Assembly (NCBI GenBank): GCA_900540885.1
Contig: UQHJ01000093.1
Span: 1-8,132, forward strand
Direction: 5' to 3'
From: an uncultured Prevotella sp.
GTDB taxonomy: Bacteria > Bacteroidota > Bacteroidia > Bacteroidales > Bacteroidaceae
DNA length: 8,132 nucleotides
The notes under the pieces are model-generated. The model made no database searches. It worked only from the letters and a program-made list of their open reading frames with translations, and had not been told where the DNA came from. Each line of letters starts with the position of its first letter. Position 1 is the stretch's first letter. Below are positions 1-5,327 of the stretch, in pieces. A program made the position numbers and the translations under genes.

Positions 1-100
1 GGGCATCGAGCCCCAAGTTGGCAATGCCGACGCGGGGACGCGTCGCCCCCAGGTTAGGACCCGCCCCCCAATTAGGCACCCACACGATGCGTTACAGAGC
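1..100. repeat. GC-rich intergenic tract with degenerate CCCCAArTTrGG repeats (partial)
   Basis: This tract is much richer in G and C than anything else in the window. It holds three degenerate copies of a CCCCAAGTTGG-like motif (11-21, 47-58 and 66-76) and a near-palindrome at 34-49 centred on GACGCGTC with flanking GGG/CCC. It lies just downstream of the minus-strand permease stop codon, so it could serve as a structured 3' end for that transcript, but there is no T-tract to call a normal terminator. On the minus strand positions 92-1 are open without a stop and would encode a repetitive Asn-Leu-Gly/Pro-rich stretch; I do not call a gene. The element is cut by the window edge, so its full size and copy number are unknown. 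Confidence 0.45.
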
Positions 101-1996
101 CTAAAATGGGAAGAATAAGGGGATAACCAATATGGCTACAATACCCATAATAATCTGAAGAGGAACACCCACCTTGACGTAGTCCATAAAGTTGTAATGG
201 CCTGCATTCATCACCATGGCATTCGGTGGAGTACAAATCGGTGTGGCAAAACAAGCACTGGCTGCCACAGCAGCTGCCATCATGAAGGGCGTAGGCGATA
301 CACCTAATTGTGTAGCTGCAGCCCAAGCGATAGGAGCAACCAAGATAGCAGTAGCTGAATTGCTAATAAAGGTACTTAGTACGGAAGTAACGATGTAAAC
401 ACCAGCCATGGCTGCTATCGGGCCGTAAGCGTGTAGCCCCTCAACCAATGAAGTGGCGATCCACTCCGATATGCCCGTTTTCGACAAGGCCGTACTCATC
501 GGCATCATAGCGGCAATGAGCACAATGCTCTCCCACCCTATCATCTTGTAAGCCGCATCGACACTGCGCACACAGCGCGTCAAGACCATTAGCAGACCCG
601 TGATAATCACTACGGCTACGGGCTTAACACCTATCTGGTCGGCAAAGACCATGAAGAGTATCATCAGTGCCATCAAAGCTGCTGCCAAGGGGGCTTTGTG
701 GTCGAGCGCAACACTCTCGGCATCTTCGGTAGGCGAACCGATAACGATCCACTCACGATTCTTCTTCGCCATACTTTCTATGCCTTTCCACTCTCCGTGC
801 ACCAATATCATGTCGCCATTCTTCACCACGTTGTCTAATACGTTGTCGAACAGATACTTACCACTTCGCTTTATGGCCAATACGTTTACGCCAAAGCGTT
901 CCTTGAAGTTGGCAAGACGCAAGGGGCGATTGATAAGTGAAGAGTCGGGCGAGATAAGCACCTCGGCCAGTCCGATTTCATAAAAATCGAGTTTCCCCTT
1001 ACCCTCACGTTCTTCATCTTCGAATACGGAAAGGTTGTGGTCGGTCGCAAACTTCTCTACTTGCTCGCGATGCCCTAACACGTAGAAGGTATCGTCGGCC
1101 TGCAATATCGTATCGGCTGATACGGACTCTTGTATATTGGAACTAAACACGGTGCGATTGGCACGACGCACCTCTAAAATCGTAATGCCATACTGACGAC
1201 GAATATCCAACTCGCCTACGGTCATACCCTCTAAGTGGGAACTTCCGCTCTGAGCCTGAAGGCGAAATACGAGGTCGGCAATGTGATACTCGTGCAGCAA
1301 AGCGGCCAAGGTGTCGTCATTGCTTGCTTCGCTCGTCTCGCGCGCCTTCTTGCCCAAGAACAAACGGCACAAGGGATAAAGCAATATCAATCCTACGCCC
1401 AAACAGATAATACCTATAGGCAAGAAGTCGAAGAAGGCAAAGCCCTCACGTCCATTGTCGCGTAGATAACCGTCAACGATGAGGTTGGGCGGTGTACCAA
1501 TGAGTGTCAGTATGCCACCCATCGAACTGGCAAAGGCCAATGGCATCATAAGTTTGGTAGGACTCGTGCCTGCTGACTTCGACATAGCCAGAATAATCGG
1601 CAACAACAAGGCTACCGTACCCGTATTGCTCACAAAGGCGGCCACCACGCTGGTGACAATCATGACGAGGAAAAATAGTTTTACTTCACTCGTCCCCGCG
1701 AGTTTGAGCAAACGACCTGAGATAATACGTGCCAACCCCGTCTGAAACACCGCTCCGCCTACGACAAATAGACCGATCATCATCACTACGGCTGAGTTGG
1801 AGAAACCCGCCAAGGCCTCAGCTGGGGTGAGTACATTGGTTACAAGCAATAGGGCTAAGGAACAAAGTGCTACAATGTCGCTACGCACTTTGTCGGCAAT
1901 GAATGCGACAATGGTAAGTGCAAAAGTGGCTATCACAATCGCCACTTGTCCCGAAGGGGAACTTAACCATTCAGTTAGCGTGTTGAATATTTCCAT
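101..1996 (-). CDS. SLC13/DASS-family anion permease with two internal TrkA-C domains
   Basis: A 631-residue inner-membrane transporter of the divalent anion:sodium symporter (SLC13/CitT/ArsB-like) superfamily. Two hydrophobic halves (about residues 15-215 and 433-631) each carry the family's hairpin signature: SNT at 123-125 with GTPPN at 167-171 in the first half, and SNS at 545-547 with TPPN at 589-592 in the second. The soluble insert between them (about 235-415) fits two TrkA-C/RCK-C domains, a layout seen in many bacterial SLC13 permeases; these may bind a regulatory ligand, but which one is not known. Family members carry sulfate, phosphate or dicarboxylates; the substrate here cannot be read from sequence. 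The length is normal for the two-RCK form. The ATG at 1996 is preceded by a consensus Bacteroidota promoter about 25 nt upstream. The gene appears monocistronic and is divergent from the small basic protein gene at 2102. Confidence 0.9.
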   Translation of the reverse strand: MEIFNTLTEWLSSPSGQVAIVIATFALTIVAFIADKVRSDIVALCSLALLLVTNVLTPAEALAGFSNSAVVMMIGLFVVGGAVFQTGLARIISGRLLKLAGTSEVKLFFLVMIVTSVVAAFVSNTGTVALLLPIILAMSKSAGTSPTKLMMPLAFASSMGGILTLIGTPPNLIVDGYLRDNGREGFAFFDFLPIGIICLGVGLILLYPLCRLFLGKKARETSEASNDDTLAALLHEYHIADLVFRLQAQSGSSHLEGMTVGELDIRRQYGITILEVRRANRTVFSSNIQESVSADTILQADDTFYVLGHREQVEKFATDHNLSVFEDEEREGKGKLDFYEIGLAEVLISPDSSLINRPLRLANFKERFGVNVLAIKRSGKYLFDNVLDNVVKNGDMILVHGEWKGIESMAKKNREWIVIGSPTEDAESVALDHKAPLAAALMALMILFMVFADQIGVKPVAVVIITGLLMVLTRCVRSVDAAYKMIGWESIVLIAAMMPMSTALSKTGISEWIATSLVEGLHAYGPIAAMAGVYIVTSVLSTFISNSATAILVAPIAWAAATQLGVSPTPFMMAAAVAASACFATPICTPPNAMVMNAGHYNFMDYVKVGVPLQIIMGIVAILVIPLFFPF

Positions 1997-2021
1997 GGTA
2001 GGTTTAAGTATTAGGTTGCGA

Positions 2022-2052
2022 CAAATGTAGGCTTATTCTTCTATATGACAAA
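2022..2052 (-). promoter_or_regulatory. Bacteroidota-type promoter for the SLC13 permease
   Basis: Read on the minus strand, TTTG (2052-2049), a 19-nt spacer and TACATTTG (2029-2022) fit the TTTG-N19-21-TAnnTTTG consensus exactly. The -7 element lies about 25 nt upstream of the permease ATG. Its upstream half lies beside the -7 element of the divergent plus-strand promoter at 2065-2072, so the two polymerases could compete. Confidence 0.75.
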
Positions 2053-2064
2053 AAAAGAAAGTCG

Positions 2065-2072
2065 TATTTTTG
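2065..2072 (+). promoter_or_regulatory. -7 element (TATTTTTG) of promoter for the small basic protein
   Basis: TATTTTTG matches TAnnTTTG and lies 29 nt before the ATG at 2102. No good -33 TTTG is seen at the right distance (only TATG at 2044-2047, spacing 17), so the promoter may be weaker than the opposing one. It also argues against the longer reading frame from the ATG at 2045, which would begin upstream of the likely transcription start. Confidence 0.55.
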
Positions 2073-2101
2073 CACACAAATCAATTTACAAGCTATCAGT
2101 C

Positions 2102-2245
2102 ATGCCACTACAACGTAAAAAAGGTACTTCTAATCCTTTCGCCTTCAAAGCCAAAAGCGCAGGTAAGAAAAAGTCTACTGGCAAGCGTGTCGGAAAGTCG
2201 AAACGCGAAAAAGCCAATAATCAATTGAACAGAAGGGTGAAATAG
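2102..2245 (+). CDS. Small Lys/Arg-rich basic protein, 47 aa, unknown function
   Basis: The predicted product is 47 residues, strongly basic throughout, with Lys-Ser-Gly rich segments (for example KSAGKKKSTGKR) and almost no acidic residues. This suggests a nucleic-acid- or ribosome-associated protein, but I do not recognise a family and this is inference from composition only. An in-frame ATG at 2045 would add 19 residues, but the -7 promoter element at 2065-2072 falls inside that extension, so the ATG at 2102 is preferred. No clear Shine-Dalgarno sequence precedes it, which is common in this phylum. The gene is divergent from the permease and is followed by a long gene-free region with no obvious terminator nearby. 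Confidence 0.6.
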   Translation: MPLQRKKGTSNPFAFKAKSAGKKKSTGKRVGKSKREKANNQLNRRVK

Positions 2246-2341
2246 CCCTACCTGAACGTTTCTCTACAGAACTCTCTACAAAATGTGTCAGGACGCCCTA
2301 AATAGGCTTACTTACACTTATTTTACCAACCGCAATTTTTG

Positions 2342-2660
2342 CTTTCATGTTTCATTTATTAGCATGAAAACATTGATAATCAATTCTTTTAATACATGAA
2401 ACATTGCACTTCTATGTTTCATTTTTAGTTTCAATGTTTCACCTCAAAAAAACACTATGGGAGCGATTTAAAAACACTGAGGGAGCGATTCAAAAACACT
2501 GAGGGAGCGATTTAAAAACACTGTGGGAGCGCGCAATCGCTCTCTCAGCGTTTTGAAAAATGAAACATGAAACTTAAAATGAAACATAGAAGGCAAATGT
2601 TTCATCATTCCAAAATGATTGATAATCAGACATTTTACAAAGGAAAATGAAACATGAAAG
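2342..2660. repeat. Long imperfect inverted repeat (arms about 128 bp, loop about 63 bp)
   Basis: Positions 2342-2469 are the imperfect reverse complement of 2533-2660, about a constant axis near 2501. Perfectly matching blocks include 2342-2355 with 2647-2660 (14 bp) and 2409-2425 with 2576-2592 (17 bp); the alignment needs only about one single-base gap. The nonamer ATGTTTCAT or its complement occurs seven times exactly and once with one mismatch, as four mirror-image pairs: 2347/2647, 2396/2597, 2414/2579 and 2434/2560. The inner ends of the arms are an outward copy (2448-2469) and an inverted copy (about 2533-2554) of the 22-bp repeat that fills the loop. Transcribed from either side it would make a very long hairpin. 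It could be a MITE-like non-autonomous mobile element or a structured RNA; no target-site duplication is evident. Confidence 0.8.
2448..2554. repeat. 22-bp tandem repeats with a terminal inverted copy
   Basis: Three full head-to-tail copies (2448-2469, 2470-2491, 2492-2513) follow the pattern AAAAACACTGAGGGAGCGATT(T/C). A fourth, shortened copy (2514-2531) is followed directly by an inverted copy (2535-2554). The last two form a local hairpin with a loop of about 3-6 nt, while copy 1 and the inverted copy also pair as the base of the larger inverted repeat, so alternative foldings are possible. No spacers separate the copies. Confidence 0.85.
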
Positions 2661-2787
2661 ATAAAGTAAGACAATACAAATCGTTGCGCACACGTAGGCG
2701 CGTTTCGTGGCGCACAACTCTTCTCCCAATTGCTGCATTATAGAACACTCTTTAGGCATCTCTTTTTACTCAAATTATAACCTTTCG

Positions 2788-2817
2788 TTTGTAACTATTT
2801 ATTTTTTTGTACCTTTG
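2788..2817 (+). promoter_or_regulatory. Bacteroidota-type promoter for the outer-membrane barrel gene
   Basis: TTTG at 2788-2791 and TACCTTTG at 2810-2817 are separated by 18 nt, one short of the usual 19-21 spacing. The -7 element lies 42 nt upstream of the ATG at 2860, leaving a short untranslated leader. Confidence 0.65.
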
Positions 2818-2859
2818 TCGCTATCAGAAACGAAAACATCCATAACACCTATATAAATT

Positions 2860-3537
2860 ATGAAAAAGATCACTACTCTCTGCTTGGTGTTGGTGCTAAC
2901 AATTGTTGGCGCTATGCAAGCACAAGCACAATCATTTAGCTACGGTATTACGGCTGGTTATAACTTGACTAAAATGAAGTTTTCGGGCAATTGGAAGGAG
3001 AGCTTTAGCTCTGATAACAAGCCAGGATGGTTCATTGGTCCGAAGGTGGCCTTCAATACGCCTTTGGGCATCGGCATCGATGCTTCGCTGCAATACTCTC
3101 AACGTAAACTCAACATTACGGGAGTCACTCACTACGATATGAGCAACGAAGAGGTAATCGGTGGAGTGTCAAAGTCAGAGACGTATCGCACACTCGAAAT
3201 TCCTATCAACGTGCGTTATAACATCGGGTTGGGCAAGATAGCTGGCATATACGTGTTTACAGGTCCACAATTTGGCTTTGCCTTTAAGAACATGGAGTGG
3301 AGCAACTTTGGCTCTGGCACAAACTTTAGCAAGGAGAATATGAACACGACCTGGAACATTGGTGCTGGTGTTCGCCTCATGAAGCACCTCGAAGCCAGCA
3401 TCGGTTATAACTTTGCCCTCGGTAAAGCGGGTAAGGCTATCTTCAACAACTTTGGTGGCGAAACGGGCAATAGCCAAGACCTCGAACTGAAGTATAAGAC
3501 TAACACCTTCCAGGTGCAAGTAGCATATATGTTTTAA
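2860..3537 (+). CDS. Outer-membrane beta-barrel protein (PorT/OmpA-barrel-like), secreted
   Basis: This 225-residue protein begins with a classical signal peptide: MKK, a hydrophobic core (about 5-19) and a likely signal peptidase I site after AQA near residue 23. The mature part alternates short amphipathic strands rich in Gly, Tyr, Phe and Asn with turns, for example YGITAGYNLTKM, GWFIGPKVAF, GIGIDASLQYSQRKL, YRTLEIPINVRYNI and LEASIGYNFAL. It ends in VQVAYMF with the C-terminal Phe typical of BAM-assembled barrels. This fits the eight-stranded outer-membrane beta-barrel domain (OMP_b-brl/PorT-like) families common in Bacteroidales. The strand LEIPINVRYNI is a characteristic piece of these proteins. 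The exact role (structural, adhesin or small porin) is unknown. It has its own promoter, and the downstream gene may be read through the inverted repeat that follows. Confidence 0.82.
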   Translation: MKKITTLCLVLVLTIVGAMQAQAQSFSYGITAGYNLTKMKFSGNWKESFSSDNKPGWFIGPKVAFNTPLGIGIDASLQYSQRKLNITGVTHYDMSNEEVIGGVSKSETYRTLEIPINVRYNIGLGKIAGIYVFTGPQFGFAFKNMEWSNFGSGTNFSKENMNTTWNIGAGVRLMKHLEASIGYNFALGKAGKAIFNNFGGETGNSQDLELKYKTNTFQVQVAYMF

Positions 3538-3541
3538 TCCC

Positions 3542-3619
3542 GTTTCTCAGTTGACGAGTAAGTTACTTTATGCAAGACTTACCTACTTGTTAACTAAAAA
3601 AACTCGTCAACTAAGAAAC
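3542..3619. repeat. 18-bp inverted repeat, 17/18 matching, 42-nt loop
   Basis: GTTTCTCAGTTGACGAGT at 3542-3559 is mirrored by ACTCGTCAACTAAGAAAC at 3602-3619 with one mismatch. The loop holds a further small inverted repeat (GTAAGT 3558-3563, ACTTAC 3577-3582). It begins four bases after the barrel gene's stop and ends 15 bases before the monooxygenase-like start. There is no T-tract after the right arm, so it is not a standard terminator; it may be an mRNA stability or leader structure, or a remnant of a mobile element. Confidence 0.75.
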
Positions 3620-3634
3620 AAAAGAATCAAAGAG

Positions 3635-3910
3635 ATGCTCAGATTAAATTGTTTCTTTCAAGCCAATGAGGGCAAGTACGACGAAGCCCTTCAGGCAGCC
3701 ATTGCCCTTACGGCAGCATCATTAAAAGATGCAGGCAACATTGCTTACGACACATTCGAGAGTGCTACGCGCCCCGACATATTCATGATCTGCGAAACGT
3801 GGCAAGACGAGGCTTCACTCAAGCAGCACATGGCTGCTGACCACTTCAAACAATACGTCGGCGAACTCGAAAAATTGGGTACACTGAAGTTAGAACAATT
3901 CGAGTTTTAA
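3635..3910 (+). CDS. Antibiotic biosynthesis monooxygenase (ABM)-domain protein, 91 aa
   Basis: A small cytoplasmic protein filling one ABM domain (dimeric alpha+beta barrel, the YgiN/quinol monooxygenase type). The layout is typical: an N-terminal strand (LRLNCFFQANEG), a helix (KYDEALQAAIALTAASLKDAG), a strand (IAYDTFESATRPDIFMICETW) and the characteristic segment ETWQDEASLKQHMAADHFK at about residues 56-74, then a C-terminal helix and strand. Family members oxidise quinols or other aromatic substrates without cofactor, or act in stress responses; the substrate here is unknown. Its 91 residues agree with the family's usual 90-105. A longer frame opening at a TTG (3551) runs through the inverted repeat and is rejected; the ATG at 3635 is directly preceded by AAAGAG. 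It may be co-transcribed with the barrel gene. Confidence 0.82.
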   Translation: MLRLNCFFQANEGKYDEALQAAIALTAASLKDAGNIAYDTFESATRPDIFMICETWQDEASLKQHMAADHFKQYVGELEKLGTLKLEQFEF

Positions 3911-3935
3911 CACCTTATTAAAACCCACTAAAATA

Positions 3936-3969
3936 AAAAGCGCATAGTCAATTTTGGCAATGCGCTTTT
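3936..3969 (+). terminator. Hairpin, probable terminator after the ABM gene
   Basis: AAAAGCGCAT (3936-3945) pairs perfectly with ATGCGCTTTT (3960-3969) around a 14-nt loop, 25 nt after the stop codon. The right arm ends in four T residues, a short tract. The stem is flanked by A on the left and T on the right, so it could work in either direction. Confidence 0.6.
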
Positions 3970-3995
3970 ATCGTATATAAAACACAACTATTTTT

Positions 3996-4027
3996 TTTGT
4001 GCGTTTGATTGAAAGTTTGTACTTTTG
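3996..4027 (+). promoter_or_regulatory. Consensus Bacteroidota promoter for mdh
   Basis: TTTG at 3996-3999, a 20-nt spacer and TACTTTTG at 4020-4027 match the consensus in both boxes and in spacing. Transcription would start near 4033, giving a leader of about 35 nt that is A-rich just before the ATG. Confidence 0.8.
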
Positions 4028-4069
4028 CCACACGAAAAGGAACAAACACTTTTTAAAAGTTAAACTATT

Positions 4070-5062
4070 ATGGCATTTTTATCAAACGAAAAGCTTTTGA
4101 TCGTCGGTGCAGGCGGTATGATTGGTTCTAACATGGTACAGAGCGCCTTGATGCTCGGCCTTACTCCTAACATCTGCCTTTACGATATCTACGAACCTGG
4201 TGTACACGGTGTGTTCGACGAGATTCAACAGTGCGCTTTCCCTGGCGTAAACGTAACTTATACAGTTGACCCCGCTGAAGCTTTTACTGGTGCTAAGTAT
4301 ATCATCTCTTCTGGTGGTGCTCCTCGTAAGGACGGCATGACTCGTGAAGACCTTCTCAAGGGTAACTGCAAGATCGCTGCTGAGTTCGGCGACAACATCA
4401 AGAAGTACTGCCCTGAGGTAGAACACGTAGTAGTTATCTTCAACCCTGCTGACGTAACTGCTCTTACAGCTCTTATCCACTCAGGTTTGAAGCCCAACCA
4501 ACTTACTTCACTCGCTGCTCTCGACTCAACTCGTTTGCAACAAGCTCTCGCCCTCGAATTTGGCGTACAGCAGGATAAGGTAACGGGTGCTCACACTTAT
4601 GGTGGCCACGGTGAACAAATGGCTGTATTCGCTTCACAAGTGAAGGTTGACGGCAAGCCCCTTTCTGAAATGGGTCTCTCTGCTGAACGTTGGGAAGAGA
4701 TTAAGCACCACACCGTACAGGGTGGTTCAAACATCATCAAGCTTCGTGGCCGCAGCTCATTCCAGAGCCCTGCTTACAACGCTGTTAAGATGATCGAAGC
4801 TGCTATGGGTGGCGAACCCTTCACTTTGCCCGCAGGTTGCTACGTTAACTGCGACAAGTGTGGCTTCAAGAACGTAATGATGGCTATGCCTACTACTATC
4901 GACAAGACGGGTGTTCACTTCACTGAACCCCAAGGTACTCCCGATGAAATGGCTTCTCTCGCTAAGTCATACGAGCACCTTTGCAAGATGCGTGACGAGA
5001 TCGTAGAACTCGGCATCGTTCCCGCTGTTGATAAGTGGACTGAAATGAACCCTAACTTATAA
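4070..5062 (+). CDS. mdh: Malate dehydrogenase (LDH/MDH superfamily)
   Basis: A 330-residue cytosolic enzyme that interconverts malate and oxaloacetate with NAD(H), part of the fumarate/succinate fermentation branch in Bacteroidales. The Rossmann glycine motif GAGGMIG is at 13-19, and Asp39 at the end of the second strand favours NAD over NADP. The dicarboxylate loop APRKDGMTR (84-92) supplies Arg86 and Arg92. Other active-site residues are Asn125 (NPAD), Asp152 and Arg155 (LDSTR, 151-155) and the catalytic His180 (GGHGEQ). All key residues of the family are present and Arg at position 86 favours malate over lactate. The codon choice (GCT, CTC, AAC, GGT) looks like that of a highly expressed gene. 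It has its own strong promoter and a strong terminator, so it is probably a single-gene unit, and it marks the boundary with the AT-rich accessory genes to its right. Confidence 0.95.
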   Translation: MAFLSNEKLLIVGAGGMIGSNMVQSALMLGLTPNICLYDIYEPGVHGVFDEIQQCAFPGVNVTYTVDPAEAFTGAKYIISSGGAPRKDGMTREDLLKGNCKIAAEFGDNIKKYCPEVEHVVVIFNPADVTALTALIHSGLKPNQLTSLAALDSTRLQQALALEFGVQQDKVTGAHTYGGHGEQMAVFASQVKVDGKPLSEMGLSAERWEEIKHHTVQGGSNIIKLRGRSSFQSPAYNAVKMIEAAMGGEPFTLPAGCYVNCDKCGFKNVMMAMPTTIDKTGVHFTEPQGTPDEMASLAKSYEHLCKMRDEIVELGIVPAVDKWTEMNPNL

Positions 5063-5093
5063 TAGTTAGGAAGGTTTGATACTTTTCATAATG

Positions 5094-5130
5094 AAAGTTT
5101 GCCAGACGTGAGTCTGGCAAACTTTTTTTT
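5094..5130 (+). terminator. Strong intrinsic terminator of mdh
   Basis: A perfect 14-bp stem (AAAGTTTGCCAGAC at 5094-5107 with GTCTGGCAAACTTT at 5112-5125), a GTGA tetraloop and a run of nine T residues (5122-5130) form a textbook rho-independent terminator 31 nt after the stop codon. Confidence 0.95.
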
Positions 5131-5180
5131 GTAAACCTAAATTCATTTTATTAAACTGCAATTTGTTGAAGAGAAAGGAA

Positions 5181-5246
5181 TGAACATTAAGGCGCGCTTC
5201 GCGCTTTGGATTTTGAACATTAATGTTTCATTAATAGACCATTAAT
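5181..5246. promoter_or_regulatory. Phased CATTAAT repeats and hairpin upstream of the accessory unit
   Basis: CATTAAT occurs at 5218, 5229 and 5240, exactly 11 bp apart, and CATTAA at 5185, exactly 33 bp (three steps) before the first. The sequence AACATTAATGTT (5216-5227) is a perfect palindrome, and ATTAATG-TTT-CATTAAT (5219-5235) is a perfect 7-bp-arm inverted repeat. A GC-rich hairpin (AAGGCGCG 5189-5196, CTT loop, CGCGCTTT 5200-5207) sits between two TGAACATTAA copies (5181 and 5214). Repeats on one helix face just upstream of a gene suggest an operator, but the binding protein is unknown and no clear TAnnTTTG promoter was found here. Confidence 0.55.
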
Positions 5247-5261
5247 ATAAAAAGAAAGACG

Positions 5262-5327
5262 ATGTCCATAAGGGTGGTGGAAGCAATAGATGTTACTGAA
5301 GAAGCTAGCAAAAGAAAGAAGAAATGA
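5262..5327 (+). CDS. 21-aa small ORF overlapping the next gene by ATGA (possible leader peptide)
   Basis: An ATG at 5262, preceded by the purine-rich AAGAAAGAC, opens a 21-codon frame with the product MSIRVVEAIDVTEEASKRKKK. Its TGA stop (5325-5327) overlaps the ATG of the 340-aa gene (5324-5326) in the ATGA arrangement typical of translational coupling. The acidic middle and basic tail do not resemble a known leader peptide. It may be a coupling peptide or the remnant of a longer N-terminal part separated by a frameshift; a chance frame cannot be excluded at this length. Confidence 0.4.
   Translation: MSIRVVEAIDVTEEASKRKKK

Larger units (their letters stand above)
2246..2859. other. 614-bp gene-free region between the small basic protein and the outer-membrane barrel gene
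   Basis: No convincing coding sequence is seen; the open frames here fall within repeats. About half is the long inverted repeat at 2342-2660. Positions 2246-2341 hold nothing I can name. Positions 2683-2718 can form a bulged hairpin (GTTGCGCACACG against CGTGGCGCACAAC) of doubtful meaning, and 2788-2817 is the promoter of the downstream gene. Confidence 0.6.

Noticed and set aside
72..326. 84-codon minus-strand frame within the permease gene
   Set aside because: It is a shadow of the permease in another frame; its Cys/Tyr/Ser-rich translation resembles no protein.
2045..2101. Longer start for the small basic protein
   Set aside because: The -7 promoter element TATTTTTG at 2065-2072 lies inside this extension, so the mRNA would probably begin after the ATG at 2045.
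2448..2531. Regular repeats that might be a CRISPR array
   Set aside because: The 22-bp units abut each other with no spacers, and no cas genes are present.
2342..2660. Insertion sequence with transposase
   Set aside because: No transposase frame lies inside and no flanking target duplication is seen, so only a non-autonomous element or structural repeat can be proposed.
2683..2718. Bulged hairpin that might be a terminator
   Set aside because: The stem is interrupted by bulges and is not followed by a T-tract in either direction; noted only as possible structure.
2468..2759. Minus-strand frames of 61-68 codons across the long inverted repeat
   Set aside because: Their sequence simply follows the repeats (repeated FHVSF-like peptides), with no start signal or family resemblance.
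3551..3634. N-terminal extension of the ABM protein from a TTG codon
   Set aside because: It runs through the inverted repeat, adds an unusual basic segment outside the ABM domain, and a normal ATG with adjacent AAAGAG lies at 3635 where the domain begins.
4082..4497. Minus-strand frames inside mdh
   Set aside because: They are antisense shadows of a clear malate dehydrogenase gene with all active-site residues intact.
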